From Zhengitettix transpicula (taxonomy: Eukaryota; Arthropoda; Insecta; Orthoptera; Tetrigidae): a stretch of 64,000 nt of DNA. The stretch is from positions 14,688,501 through 14,752,500 of the forward strand of contig CM073596.1 in the NCBI GenBank assembly GCA_037074705.1. The letters are read 5' to 3'. The position numbers and the translations under genes were made by a program. The notes under the pieces are model-generated. The model ran no database searches, was not told the DNA's origin, and saw nothing but the letters and a program-made list of their open reading frames with translations. Each line of letters opens with the position of its first letter. Within the stretch, counting starts at the first letter, position 1. Of this stretch, positions 1-13,590 are shown piece by piece.

Positions 1-1206
1 TCGTAAGTTAAATACTTATTGCATCATCGACATTATCATTTTTCCCATCCAGAAGTATTATATAGTAAGGGGAAAGTATCAGAATTTTGGATTTATAATA
101 AATTCTTTATGCGTGTCGTCTCCTCAGTAACTTATTAAAAATGTCCATATAATGATTTAGGTCAGTGCATGTAAGGTAAGAAGCTTTTTCGCACTTCAAG
201 TTACAATAAGAATGGTATCGTGGTATATAGTCCAGAAAAATTATTGATTGATTAAATTTATACCATCCTTCCGTGCTAGAAAGTCCGGAACTAAAGGCTA
301 TAAATAACTAACATTTGATGTTGTGACCGAATTATTTGTCAAAATTATTTTCTGAAAGAGAAATTTCACTGTCACAAAATGAAAACCGCTTGCAAATTTC
401 CTTCATTTCTCAACGCTTTATTTTGTGCCTGATTTGAATATAATTATATGTGGAAAGTTCGTTTTATGAGATATAACGCTCAACAAGCGGTTGTTTTCTT
501 TCACTTTAAAATTATAAGTAAAATGCGCAAGTACGACATTATACTACAGTAATTAATTATGGTAAATATTAAGTGTAAATATTAGTTTACAAATTCCGTA
601 CTATTACTACATAGGTGAGATACGTGACCGGTGTAGCCTTTCAAGGGCGGAAAATTAACACGGAAATTAAATGCACATATCGGGATTCCAGTCTGTTGTA
701 TCATGAACACGCTATTCGATTAAATATTTTAGATTCAACTAATGCTACGATACGTGAATCAATGCTACACAATTACCTGAAATCCGATTATTAGCTGAAA
801 TTAGGGGCTTATCTATGGTCGAGTGCCTTTTATAACTGAGGGATAAAAAATGTGATTGATCAAATCGAGAAATTGGGGTCGAAATGTAATAATATTCAAA
901 ATTTTATTCTTCTTTGCTTCAAAATTAAAATTTTCCAATTACGAAGTGTTTCGTTGATCATTATTGTATGCTTTGTCTTATTCAATGATATTATTTCAGC
1001 TGAATTTTTAACAGGTTCTGATATTAATTCATAATTCTATAAAAAGTAGATTGTTTACTGTCACTATTATAAAAAATAGAGCTCATTATTGCTTCGGATT
1101 TAATTTTACAATTTTTTATCGCCATTGATTTTCATTTTCCCTTTTTTCAAATTATAGGAACAGGGCCGAATTGATTTTTAACTTATCAAATATTATTATT
1201 ATTATA
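1..1206. other. AT-rich sequence, no gene recognised
   Basis: I see no coding similarity, RNA gene or clear repeat here. The reading frames are short and low-complexity. It may be intergenic, or intron of a gene lying outside the window. Confidence 0.5.
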
Positions 1207-1401
1207 AATTAAAGAAACTAACAACCTATTCAGACATTTTAAGTATTATATAATAGAAGAATAAGATGCAATATATGTTGTGAATCTGTGATTTGAAATT
1301 GTTACCGTAGTGATATACTAACTTGATTGAACCTGATGAGAGTATAAAAACGTACTGAAAATATTTTAAAATGTCTGAAAAGGTCGTTAGTTTCTTTAAT
1401 T
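1207..1401. repeat. Short inverted-repeat element (MITE-like)
   Basis: Two arms of about 36 bp, 1207-1242 and 1366-1401, are near-perfect reverse complements (AAAGAAACTAAC against GTTAGTTTCTTT). Just inside the right arm at 1333-1360 is CTGATGA, a small AGTA/TACT hairpin and GAAA, a hammerhead-like core. Parts of this element (the CAGACATTTTA block and the core) resemble 30290-30390, which suggests one shared family. No coding capacity is visible. It is probably a non-autonomous element or a Penelope-like LTR piece. Confidence 0.6.
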
Positions 1402-1632
1402 CATGATAATATTAATGAAACAGAAACATAAAAATATTATTTATCAAAGAATGATTTATTGCAAACGTTACTGAACACCAAGGGGAATTTTTCTTTGGAT
1501 CCCTTTTAAACGGAAATTCGCTTATCAAGTATGCCGAAAAACTACAGTTATTAATATCAATAAATAATCTCATGACAATAAATGTGGTAAGAGCTGAAAG
1601 AATATTGTTAATCAGTTGTATTTTATTTCAAT

Positions 1633-2237
1633 AACTAGCTGGGTGCCCGGCGTTGCTCGTGTACTTATTTATAAAAACTCGAAAAAGTATTTAATTGAAT
1701 ACTTAAATATATTCCTTGAGTATTTCAAGATATAATTGTCAATTGTCACTCAGTCTTCATACATTTCGAAATATTACATTGATGAAATTGTTAGCTAGAC
1801 TCACAACTAATATAGCGCGAAAATTAACTTACATTTTACGCAAGGATGGTAAAGTAATTAGTATTCTTCTTTATTACCATTCGATGGAGTATTGCTGTAT
1901 AAAATTATACTTTTTATTTAAAGAAAATATTTCTGCTTTATTTCATTCCTAATAAAGGAAATATTTCCTTTGTTCGTTGCGTAGTAACGTCTCTCTCTCG
2001 CGTGACGTCATTGTCTCTTGGCGCGCAGTAATTTAATATTTAATGATCTCGGTTTTTAATTATAATTCTTTCCACATGTATGCTAGGCGTTTCTCACCCT
2101 CACAGTACCGTTTCTCGTGTTTTGAAGAATTTGTGTACCAATTTTTGTTGCATTCTGTCCACGCGATAAAATTTGTATAAAGAACAACGTAAATACATAC
2201 ATACATACAAATATACATCCTTTTTTATTATATAGAT
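1633..2237 (+). repeat. Interspersed repeat family C, copy 1
   Basis: It begins with CTAGCTGGGTGCCCGGCGTT and ends at a CATA microsatellite followed by CCTTTTTTATTATATAGAT. The same left end, internal blocks and right end recur near 24720-25490, 41140-41904, 45325-45727 and, reversed, 47266-47432. It contains a 60-80 codon frame including the stretch ARKLTYI that is also open in other copies. The class is not certain. The conserved ends without obvious terminal inverted repeats would fit a Helitron-like or other non-autonomous DNA element. Confidence 0.7.
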
Positions 2238-4023
2238 GTATTAATCTGCCTTCGTATAAATATCTATCATATTAATTTAATTATCAGAATTATATTTTCC
2301 AAATACAATGAAAGAGAGACTATTTGTAATTCTCTTCTCCTTCTTTTTTCATTGACATGTGTGATTTACGAAAAAATAGACAATAAATGGTTGAAATAAA
2401 AAGTTAGGATGAGATCGTTTGTCATGGATATTATTGTTATTCAATTGATCGGAGGGTGATAAATTTAAATGTTGATGTAAGATTAAAAATAATCAAACCG
2501 GAAAAATACTATATTTTGTCAGTTGCAATTTACTTTAATAATATTTCAAACAATCGAACTAATTTCGTCTTTTCTGATAGTTTTTATATTGCTTCGTAAA
2601 CTGAGGTGAGTGAAATTTGTTATTCATTGCCTGTTTTCTTTATATCCCTTAAAACATAATTTGATCCGATATAAATATTTAGCGCCTTTGTACATAAGCT
2701 AAAATCTGGTTTTACATTTTGGTGCTTTTAATTTTCTGCCTTTTCTATATACACGTGCCCATTTCGCAAATGGCCAGCATTTTCCTGTTCCTTTTCGAGC
2801 GTTACCAGTGAATTTTTTTTTCTGTTCGGAGCGGATGTACACTAACCCGAAAGGACTCACAAGAGATAATTACGACAATTCTGTAGTCCTGGGGAAAAAA
2901 AAAACCTGTCTCCCTCGTGAGACCTTAACAAGGGCGAATGTTGCACGTGGCGGCAGGGATTTTCCGCGTATACAAACGGGATTTGCTACACGTGTCGAGA
3001 GCTTTGTAGTCCTCCGACGACTTTGGATAAAAGGTTCCCCATACGGTCTATTCAGACTTCAGAAAGTTCACCGCTGCGACGAATATAAAACTCATTGTAA
3101 ACTTTAAATAATGGAGATTTATATTTGGTAGTGAACTTCATTATACAGAATTATTACATCCACCGCTTAGTTTGTGTATAATAAATAACAAATTTGATGA
3201 GCTAAAGGATTGTTGAAAATAAATACGAAAGACAGCCTATTCGGACAAAAAGGTAATATAAATAGAACACTATTGTTGAAAATAATAATTTTTTATTTTG
3301 TCATCAAAATGGAAAAACAACATATAATAGATCTTTATTGTACCTCATACTGTCTTCATTTCGGACTGCTGCATTAATTATCTTATATTGAAGATAATCC
3401 GTTCCGTTTCTACCTGTCTTCTTCTGTTTCATCTCACTCTCTTGAAGAAAATTCCAAACTCGTAGCTAATATCCAAAATTTAAAGGGCCAGTCGGTTTTC
3501 ATTTCTAGTCGCATAATAAAATTAATAATTTTAATTGCGACACGTTACTACGAAATAATAGTTCGCGGTATTTTCAGAGATCTTAACGTTAAGTTATACA
3601 ATTAAGACGAATCATTTAATCAGATTAACTAACAATTACAGGTCTTATATTTCAAATATATATATATATATATTATATAAACCAAAATTATTTCAAGCTA
3701 ACTCAAATTGTTATTATTCAATTATATTAAATTAAGTATGTTAAATTAATTACGACATCCATATAAAAAATACATTTTTTATTGTTCTGTATAACAAGTG
3801 TAAAATTTTCGAGTATTCACCAACAAGTCTTTAGTAAACACTTAAATTTAATTTAAAAAATAGTATTTGATGGTTTACGCGTTGTTTTTATTACATTTGA
3901 TGAATCTCAGGAAACAAAGTAATAATTTCTATTCGCAAATTGCTCGTTTATTCTTCACAATCAATTCAGTTCATGTACAACAGTATGAAGAAAATAATAA
4001 TTACCTTTTTATTGAGAAACAGG
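2238..4023. other. No gene recognised
   Basis: Mostly AT-rich. A somewhat GC-richer patch at about 2750-3110 contains a 99-codon frame without any family features. There is a TA dinucleotide run at about 3655-3672. Nothing else could be supported. Confidence 0.5.
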
Positions 4024-4255
4024 GGGGTATACACGTAGTGGCCTCTCGATTTTAATAGCGTGGGAAGCGGGGAGGTGGAACGGAGAGCAAGGTAGTCATG
4101 TGTTGACTACGGCTGCCTGGGCTATACCTTAAGTTTCCCACCCGGCATCCACTTGAATAAAATGCAGGAAAATCAGCCTAGGGAAACCTGCATCATGTAA
4201 GTTGGGCTTTCGGTACTTGTCCAACGTCCTTCCGTTCACTGAAAGTGGTTTTTGC
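4024..4255 (-). repeat. Family A retroposon, diverged partial copy
   Basis: It contains the family A blocks in reverse orientation: the 'gtagtggc...aatagc' end, the gggctata/ccggcat block, the cctgcatca block and the final gtacttgtcc block. It is more diverged than the copies at 10.6 and 22.2 kb and is truncated at the 5' side of the element. Confidence 0.7.
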
Positions 4256-4290
4256 TGTGTAAACGCACACTATATTCATCCAGTTTGATT

Positions 4291-7200
4291 GCCTGTTCTG
4301 GGTTACTCCCAAATTTTTGATTTTTCAAATAACTACGTGTAGAATTAACAGTAAGTGTCCATCTGATTATGCGTCACGGAGCAATTTTCCACGTATTCTG
4401 CGTGTTAATTTATTCTTTTAACTATTTTGACAGCTATGTCTGTATAATTTTCAAAGCAACTACCTCAATGTGTCATTTATCAAAAGTACAGCCTGTTATC
4501 TATAATATTTGCTGCAAAGAGTCTTAAACTTCTCGCCTCAATTCTTTGACAATTATAATCAATTTCGGTGTGTATACTTTTTTAATTTTGCGAAAAATAT
4601 AATTTCCGTGCAAACGTTTTATTTGCTTTGAGCTGTCTTGTGTATTTAACGCCACCAGGAACGGCATTCCAGTTAATCAATATTAATTTCCTAAACGTCA
4701 CTGTACGTGGAAAAGCTGGTCTTTGAGGTTGACGAACCTCCGGCCTTGACCCTTGCTGCATTCGAGTTTCCTGTGGGGGTTGTAACAACCACAATCAATC
4801 AATCAATGGAAGCCTGCAGGGAGTCACATGATTATAACTAGAAACGAACGCCGTGATTTCTGCACTACTGGCACAGAATTATACTTGGCATTGAAAATGG
4901 AGTTATGTCTGATTATTGATTTTACCGCATTATTTGAATCGTTAAATTAATTGTAGAGGAACCTGTCCAATAACTAAGAGCGAGTTGTTTACGTCACACA
5001 CGACGTCAGCTTAATACCAATTTTGAACTCGGTTATTTTCCCTTCGTTTTTTTCAGCTCGATTCTGGAACCATAAAAAAACATTTTATATTTACTTTAAA
5101 TAAAAGATCAGAGATCTGAAGTGAAACTGGGAGCTTAACGAAAAAATATCGGTTTTTAATCAATAAAACAATCTTGGGTCACCAACCTCGCTAAATACGT
5201 TTTATTTCCATGGCGTCGTCAGGAGAATGTCGGTTTCTTGATTTAAAGGTAACGACTATTTGCGGTTACAGATTTCAATTAAAGCATTAAATTTCCGAGT
5301 ACCTGTATATATAAAAATTGATAAATACGCACTTGGCTACTGTCTTTTCGTTGATTGGTCAGTTCATATCTCCGTTAATCGTCTCTGATTGGTTGTTGTT
5401 GTTGTGACATCTTTAGAAATGAAGTTCTATGAGTATACCAAGCTCTGAAATAAATTTAGAATACTATTTTTCTGTTAATAAATGGATGAAATTTATTTAT
5501 TTATTCTTTAGAATTCTGAACTCTTAACTGAAGCAAGTTTAGACGCAATGCAAATTTAAATTATAAAGTTTAATAAAGAGATTCCGCGGCACGTTAATAA
5601 ATAAATGCCACTTTAAAATTTTAATTAATTCCGTAAACTTCGACCGTGAATATACTAAGTTGTTTAATTTAAATATATTTCGTTAATAAATTTTATTGTA
5701 AATTTTCAATGCTGTATCAAATTATAATTAATTGTATTATTGTATCCATTCATGAAGTGGACTTATTAAAAAATAATTAATAAATTATAGTTAATTAAAC
5801 TAGCAAACAAATTTTAATATAAATAAAATTATTTAAAAATTTCTTATATCTCCGGAAAACCTGTTTTAACCCGGAACCAAACATATTTATTTAATTTAAA
5901 GATTGTGAACACTGAAATGAAACGAATAACTATTAGAAGCGTTCGTGCAATTGTGCCTCAATGTAGTATTTAAGATATGAATCTGATTAGAGTGATTCAA
6001 TCCCTAAAAGTTTTTACTAACGGTAAATCTAGGAACGGCGACTCCATCATTCGAAATGTCTTATCTATATGGGGTTAGATACATAATTAAAATCTTTTCC
6101 ATTACGACCCACTTTTAAATTCTTCTTTAAGTGTCTCTCGTATCGCGAGGTTGATTTTTAATATTTTTTTTAGTGGCGATTTTATTGCAGATTGCATCCA
6201 CTACAATATGGAGCTTAATTGAGGCCGTCGGTTTTAATTGAGCAAACGTAGTTAGTTTTCTGTACATAACGAAAATTTAATCAATGATTAGAGCATGAAA
6301 TTGAGTTGTTTCATCGCTTTATTGATTTAGATTGATTATTTATTGAGGAAATAGGATACGTATCTAAATGAATGCCTAACGTTATAAGAAGCAATGCCTC
6401 AACACACACTCTTAAGACACACAATTAAATAACTCTAATATTGATCACAGAAATTTCTTTTAGAAAAAACTAGAAACATAGTATAACATTTAAATGCTAT
6501 GGAAACAATTAAATTCATGTTAAATTAGAGCGAAAATAACGAAGAAAAATAATTATTAATTTATTTTGACCTGCATATTACAAATAATAATAAAATTAAT
6601 ATGTAAACTTCACATTATTCAAGAACGAAAAATATATATAATCATACCCGATCAATTATATATTTATAAATGTTTCACATTTAAATAGTATTTTATTTCA
6701 ATGTCTGTCATTTAATATTAAGATATAATTCAACCATAAACATACGTATTTATAATAATTCAATAAAAATATTAATCATAATTTTATAATTAGTTAATAT
6801 TTATGCTTATGGTTGTTAATTATATATTTGTCTTTTTGTGGTACTTATCTCAATTCTGATACACATATATAATTATAAAATATTAAAATATTTCTCTTTA
6901 AGAATTACAACATAAGAATCTCGAGATATAATTTGTCTGCTTCAAGGTTCCGGCTTCAGAAATAAGTTCCTCGCGTTTCTTTAACAGACAATATTGGAAT
7001 TATCTAGAAACCACTTTATTAAATGCCTTCATCTGAGAAATTTAATTTAGACTCGATTAATGAATTTTTTTTTATCCTACTTCAAGATAAGTGCTAGTCA
7101 CTTCAGCGATCTCATATCGGCCACTTCCCAATGTTCCAAGTTATTGATTTCATAATTACTTTTCTCTGAACGTTAGTTTCATTTATTTCATCGGTATTAA

Positions 7201-8146
7201 ATTAATATACAGTTAATTTAATTTAACCTCTAGACTGGCTTTATTGGTTTCTATTACCTAATATCTTGGAGTGGAGTGAAAGATTTCTCTGGATTTCAGA
7301 TTTATTTATATTATTTTATGTTAACATTTACTTGTAAAGTTGATTATTACTATTTGTAGAATTTTTGTTTTCATTTGACTGGGTGATAATTGCACATTAC
7401 TGTGACTTTTAGAGGCCCAATAAGTGGCCCAGAGTTATTAAGAATTGGGAAATAATTAAAAGTTTATGTACAGAATCCAAACTAAATAGAAATTTGTATT
7501 AATTTCTTTCATCTTTAAAAGTTGTTAAAATTCAGTTATAAATCTCATTAATTATCCACATCGTGGTGGCATTGGATGTCTATCATTACAGATTTTGGAA
7601 TTATTTTATTAAATTATTTATTACATTAATTTCAATCCAACGTGGGGCTTACATTATTATTTTAATTTGTATATTACAGCATATATTAACTTTATTTACA
7701 GATGATTTCTTCTATATTAAACCGTGTGTTTAATTTTTATTATTTCCAGTATTATTGCCATAAAGGAATCGAAATTTAATTGCGTTATAGTTGTATTTAT
7801 TAATTAAAGTTTCTCATTTTTTATTTTATACACGTCGTCGTAATGACTTCTTATTTTTATTCATATAATTTTTTCTGGTATATATAATAATGATAATAGG
7901 AAAAAATTGCTGATATATTTAAATTGTTCTAATATATATATCTGTGTGTGTGTGCGTGTGTTTTATAGCTGATTATGGCTACTTTCTGAAAGCTCCAAAA
8001 AATTATATATTCTTTCTTTTGATTGTCGTAAAGATATAAACACAATAAAATAAAAAATAATCATCATTAGTTTAATATATCCTAAAGAAAAATAATGATT
8101 ATAAAATGAAAAAAATTGCGTCTGAATGGAAATTAATAATACAAAA
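4291..8146. other. Long AT-rich stretch, no gene recognised
   Basis: Apart from a short GC-richer patch at about 4660-4810 ending in four AATC units (4792-4807), which looks like the 3' tail of an old interspersed element, I see no coding or RNA feature. A weak hammerhead-like string (CTGACGA on the minus strand) lies at 5199-5222. From 5440 to 8140 the composition is almost uniformly AT. Confidence 0.5.
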
Positions 8147-8364
8147 GTTAGCTAAATTCAGACAAAAGAAATGATAATATAAATACCAAACATCGTTTCT
8201 GCGATCCTTATTCCTCTTTTCAGGTGCTAAGAAGAGCCTAGAGAGAAACAACTGCACTCGTCAGTTGACAAAACACAATCTTAGCACTTGAAGAAAGGTA
8301 CAAGGATCCTAGAAAGGTTGCGTGGTATTTTTATTATCACTTATTTTGTCTGTATTTGACTAAA
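8147..8364. mobile_element. Family D fold-back MITE, copy 1
   Basis: The outer ends read TTAG..AAATTCAGAC on the left and the reverse complement of TTTAGTCAAATACAGAC on the right. The inverted similarity continues inwards through AGTGATAAT and ACCA, and then through the gatcctt / aaggatc and ggtgctaaga / tcttagcac blocks, so almost the whole element can fold on itself. There is no coding capacity. Related copies lie at 31079-31205 and 51741-51955. Confidence 0.75.
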
Positions 8365-10630
8365 TTTCTTATTAAGAGGCATAATAAATTCATTATTATG
8401 AATAATAACTCGCCTAAATATTCAGAATTTTTTGTTTAATCACAATTTTACCTGTCCAAAAGGGTTTTCAAAATGCGACATAAGAATTATTGCGTTTCCG
8501 AAGAATGGAAACATTCAACAATAAAATCAAGTATCGCACTGGGAACTGACGAATAATCAACGACTTCAATAATAGCCACACGAACGTCTTTCTCCCCCAC
8601 CGTGTGTGGTGGATCTAAGACAGATGTACGTGGCGTCTGTCTCTGGTGGAACGAGCGATTGGCAAGCTCAGCTCTGACACCTCATATTTCACCTGGCTCC
8701 CACACTACAAACCTGCCAATCGATATTGCCGAAAATGCTTCACAACGTCACAAAATTCTCTCAAGTCTTTGGAGAACGTTAAATTTTATCTTTATATATA
8801 TCCTTAATTTGTGTATCGTATTTATTTGCGCTGCAGGGAAATCGAGATTCAAGGAGAGGCTTGGGCACAGGCATCGAATCCAAGACTCCAGATAAAAGTT
8901 TCCTTCTTCTAGAGGCAGATTGTCTTATAATCATCTTATAGGAACGTAATAATCGAAGTCTGATTCATATTCGGCCAAGATATCCTTAGCTTTGTGTACG
9001 GGAAATGAAAGGTAACGACAATGACTCGGATTATACTGTACAGCATTACAAGACTTAAAAGAATTTAATATGAAGATAAATAACAGACTACTTACATGGA
9101 TAAGTGAATCGTGTTTTGAGACAACTAATATAACGCGGTGTAAATAAAACTTAAATATGGAAACGGCAAACTTTCACACATGCTGACTCGATTCGTGATA
9201 AATATAACGTCTGCGGTCGTGGGCGTAGTCTGCTGCACTTAGAAGTTGGTGAAGTTTATGTACTGAATACTCTGAATGTTAACTGACTTGAATATTGGCT
9301 ATTGTCTCTAATAATAGCACTGCTGCTCTATCGGCTCCTGATTTTTACACAAATTTTCCCCTTCCAGTAAGTTGAACCCTACAAATTTGGACCCTTCATA
9401 ACCATTTTGACTATTTTAAGGAATCCTTTTGATTTGAATAACAAAATTTATCTGGATGCTTTCTATTATTGTTTTAATCTTAGCTAAATTGAAGTATTTT
9501 TTCGCCGGAGGGATTGTCTAAGAATTTCTGTGCAGTTTTAGCCTTGCATATTGCATTACAATATTATAATCTTAAAAGAATATAGTATTTAGATAAATAA
9601 CAAACATGCCAATTTCTCCTAAAATATCCCGCACATTTTCCCATGAGTTACTTTGAAATTTTGATCATTAAAATCTTACTGTATTGAACAAGAATTTGGT
9701 ATTTATGTATAGTAGCTTCATTTTGCTATTATTTTCATTTAATTTATTTCCCTGCAACTGATTCTGATTGATACCGTATTGTTTTTTTAATTTTTCACTT
9801 CACTACAATTGTTGATAAATATGATAGTTTTTACCTTCTAGAGTTTGTCTATTTGTTAATTTCAAACTAATATATAAATTTTTATATTTTCATTAATTTA
9901 ATCGTTTATTTATTGTTCTTAAATTATGTTTATAATTTTTTTTAAAAACTTATGTATTTGAAAATAATAAAATTATAAGGAGGTAAAACATAATTGTTCT
10001 AATTTTACGAGATTATTAATTCAGCCGCATTTTAATTAAGTGACGCTTTTTTCTATATTCTGTATCATTTCTTCTTTTGTTTGAGTGTTATAGAAGAAAA
10101 TCAATCAATATTAAAGAGTGACAAGCGGATGGAGAAGTAATTTGCTAATCAGAGGCCTGTCTGATGCCATTTGAAACTGTCGATTGTAATTGGATGAAGT
10201 TAGATGAAAAGTTTCCTTTATAAGATTTCCGAAGGAGAGATTTAAAATTTCAGCTCAGTTGCTTCTGCCGATAAATGGCAAAGTTGTGAATTCTCCGAAG
10301 TTTATTAGAAACTTTTGTTATTTCTGTTACAGCGTTAAAATCTGGTTGGATCGGATTATCTATTAATTCAATACGTCGTCTTTTTGAGTAAATAGGTAAT
10401 GATATCAGAAAATAGTTTAAATGTTATAATATTAAAAAAATCAAAGTTGCGCTAGATGTAAAATTCATAGAACTCACAAGCATACAATTTAATTATCCTT
10501 ACGTTAATGACGGAAGGGCGGTCACTAAGTATGATAACTTTAAATGCGTAATAATTTTTACACGAAATTACGTGTACAGTTCGTCGCTTTAAGAAATATT
10601 CAATTATTGTAAGGTGAGACGAGTAAAGTA
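8365..10630. other. No gene recognised
   Basis: Includes a GC-richer segment at about 8575-8900 with a 97-codon frame that matches no family I know. The remainder is AT-rich without visible repeats or exons. Confidence 0.45.
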
Positions 10631-11115
10631 ATTTTTTTTAGGTGTAGACAGGCTATGTATAGGGTAATCCACATAGTGGCAACTCCCCTCTTATAGCATA
10701 GGAAAGGATTTTGAAAGGGGGGATGCGGAAGGGTATAGGAAGGTAGCCCAGGGCTAACTAGAGCCTTCGGGCTATAGTTTAAGGATCCTACCCGGCATTC
10801 TCCTAAAGGTGATGCAGGGAAACCCCTAAAAAAACCTGCATCAGGTAGGTCAGGCATTTGGTACTTGTCCCACGCCCTTCCGATGGCGGGAGGGGGGTTA
10901 GCTGTGGGGTCGCAGCTTTCCCCTCGTCGTGCCTTGACCAATTTAGGAGGCAGTTGGCCGACTATTCCCATAGGAATAGCGGACAACTCTTAACGTATGC
11001 CCAAGGTCTGCGACCCCGGAACATACACCTCTCATAACAGGCCGAGGTGCCTCGGCTTGTGGGAACCTTAGTTCAAAAACGGAGAGGAAAAGGCATGCCC
11101 AAAGGTAGCCCCTTC
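10631..11115 (-). repeat. Family A retroposon, near-complete copy
   Basis: One of the longest copies in the window. On the plus strand it starts with a T-run (the complement of the poly(A) tail), then the 'ggctatgtat agggtaatcc' end block, the ggatcctaccc block, the cctgcatcaggtaggt block, the tgtcccacgcccttcc block, and the ccgaggtgcctcggct palindrome near the far end. A 128-codon frame crosses it on the minus strand, but this frame is not consistently open in other copies, so I do not call it a gene. Confidence 0.85.
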
Positions 11116-12312
11116 GTTACTCTCCTCCCCCCGCGTAAATTAATTAATTACTGGTGCTCTAATATTTACACATTAAGTGTGGAATTGGAACTGCACAACA
11201 AACCATTTCCTGAGGGACAGTCTCGGAAATTTACCATGTTGTTCTAAATATTTACTTAAATTTTTACGAACGTCTAATAATATATACTTCCTTCTCTATA
11301 TCAGAGTTAGTTTTGCAATATATTAGTGTGTTTTATAAATTAATACAGTGTTTTTCTTTCATTGCTGTTTCTAAGAGAGTTAAATATGTATAACGCAGTC
11401 ACTTAAATTCTCTCTTAGAGTTTCCGATATTCAGTAAAGAATATATTGATGAATAATATCGAAATAAAGCTGTAGAACCAGTAAACTTATATGGAGATTT
11501 GTGCACTAATTCAGGAATATTTGTGGAGAGAAAATCGGCTAACGATAAAGTCCAGCTTTTCTTCGTCTTGGAGACATTAACACTAGCTTAGAAGGTACTA
11601 AATTCCACGGTAATAAATCTTGGATACGAAAAGGAATTTCACAAGAAAATTCATGGTATAATAATACTTTTTAACAGAACGATCAGAATCATGGAACCTG
11701 GGACCATAATTCGCCTATGAAGACGAAACTGAAAACCAAACCTTGCTTTGTGAATTTTCTTATATCAAAACGCAACGTGATGGATTCAAATAATTCTTGA
11801 AAATATTTAAACGAATTTTCTTCTTTGTATTTCCACTTTCTCAACGTACAAAACTGACTATTTAATTTTCCAAAGTTAAAAAAAATGGATGGCTAGAGGA
11901 AATCACGTTTTGAATCATTGTCTTTGGATTAATAAAAATTTATTTACGAATATAATACGTACTACAATATAAGTCCTCTAACGGAAAGAAAATTCAAATT
12001 TAATCTGAACAGTCTAGTGAATTTAGGGTAGTGAAATGAAGTAATAGTGCTCCATTATAAACTAAAAAGGAAAAATGGAAACATTCCTTGCCTCTTGAGG
12101 TAGTTAAATAGTTAGGTAACCTCTATTTTCAGATATATTTCCATTTTTCTTCTTTTCAGGCCAGTACAATATTAATACATTCTTTAATTTTTTCAAAATA
12201 ATGTTAATTTACTCTATTTTCCCTTATTGTAACTTCCCTTATTTAATTTGTAATTTTATGCTTCTACAACCAGGAAAACTGACCATTTGTATATTAAATA
12301 CATACTTTTTTC
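11116..12312. other. No gene recognised
   Basis: AT-rich sequence between two family A copies. No exon, RNA gene or repeat was recognised. Confidence 0.5.
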
Positions 12313-12492
12313 CCTTTTTTTAGGGTAACAGGCTACATGAGGGTAATCCACATAGTGGCAACTCCCCTTTAATAGCATTGGAAGGGATTTGAAAGCGGGG
12401 ATGCGGAAGGGTAGAGGAAGGTAGCCAAGGGTTAACTAGGGCCCCCGGGCTAGAGTTTAAGGATCCTACCCGGCATTCGCCTAATAGTAATG
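12313..12492 (-). repeat. Family A retroposon, 5'-truncated copy
   Basis: It carries only the poly(A)-proximal 180 bp of family A: T-run, tagggtaaca, catagtggcaactcc, ggatcctacccggcattcgcc. It stops abruptly at about 12492. This is the truncation pattern of a target-primed retroposon. Confidence 0.85.
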
Positions 12493-12883
12493 CAACTTCA
12501 GTTTTTGCTTTAATAACTCTTGATGGATAGTAAGCGTACGAGTGACGATGCCAGAATAAATTGAAATACATACTCACTTAAGACTTTACTGTTTTTTACT
12601 TAACTGTAGTACATAATCGCATCAAACGTTAATTTAAATGTATGGGTCTATGTTTCAAACTGGTTAATAGAAAAATGGTGGTCGATTCTACAGGTGAAGT
12701 TCTGTACTCTACCTCCTTTACCTCAAATTATTGCTTTAATTATATTTAATTTATTTTTGGGACAGGATTAATGAGTAATTGCTGAAAAATCCAAATTTAA
12801 ATATTTCAGAAAATTATTCATTAATTTTGGGTGACTTATAAAAACATTGTGGATAGGATAAAAAAATATCAATAAATCATAAA

Positions 12884-13590
12884 TGTCATTAATAAATTTA
12901 TCACGGCTAAGAACCAGGTTCAGATTTCTTGCTGTTGACGTTTCTGCGGTCATTCTCTACCGCTGTCTTCAGACTATGTCGCCGCGTGACGTGTGCATCG
13001 TATTTATAGGGTCGGACTCCAAGTCTCCATTCTGCGATCTGATTAGCCGTTGAAGATCGCCTGACTACGGTGTGAAGGACACATGTGTTTCCGTGTCGCG
13101 TACAATTTTAATAATTGGATTCCACGCGTTTTGATTTGGAAACCAGGGTCTTTGTGTAAAAGATTGTTATGAATTTTAATTTCCATGGCTTCCATAATCA
13201 CATTGTCGTGTCACTTTCCAGCGTTCTTTAAATTGACAGTGTCCGAAAAAAACATAAGAGCATACTCGGCTACAGCCGATTTGTCAGGTTGTTTTAGACG
13301 AATATATCTTTCGTATTCAAAGCAGCGTTGTTTGATGGTCCTCATTTTGTCCGATTATTAAAATATTACGCGACATGGAAACGCACGTGTCCTTGACACT
13401 GTCGTCAGGCGATCCTCAACGGCCAATCAGGTCGCAGCATGGAGACCTTGCGAGTCCGACCCTATAAATACGACGCACACGTCACGGAGCGACATAGTCT
13501 GAAGACAGCGGTAGAGAATGGTCGATGAAACGTCAACATCGAGAAATCTGAACCTGGTGCTTAACCGTGAAAAATTTATTATTAATTTAC
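12884..13590 (-). mobile_element. Penelope-like element remnant with inverted arms (pLTR-like)
   Basis: Two arms, 12884-13118 and 13351-13590, are reverse complements with roughly 85-90% identity by eye. Both hold 'tataaatacga' and 'gacagcggtagagaatg'. The 232-bp middle encodes, on the minus strand, a remnant of a GIY-YIG-type endonuclease C-terminus of Penelope-like retroelements, and its reading continues into the left arm. Inverted terminal repeats around an RT-EN ORF are a known Penelope architecture. Here the reverse transcriptase is missing, so the copy is heavily 5'-truncated or rearranged. Each arm has CTGAAGA ... GAAACGTC, the hammerhead-like string reported for Penelope LTRs. Confidence 0.75.
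13100..13350 (-). pseudogene. Penelope-like endonuclease C-terminal remnant
   Basis: Conceptual minus-strand translation gives, in order, a basic segment with YIRLKQPDKSAVAEYA, a VNLKNAG segment, VIMEAMEIKIH, then after a one-base frame change NAWNPIIKIV and a stop inside the left arm. The order KSAVAEH ... EA.EI..H ... W.P.I is characteristic of the C-terminal part of Penelope GIY-YIG endonuclease domains. An in-frame stop after NLKNAGK and the frameshift show it is dead. The upstream GIY-YIG catalytic core and the reverse transcriptase are absent. Confidence 0.7.

Noticed and set aside
10600..10986. 128-codon minus-strand frame
   Set aside because: It lies inside a family A repeat. The frame is broken in most other copies and has no domain features.
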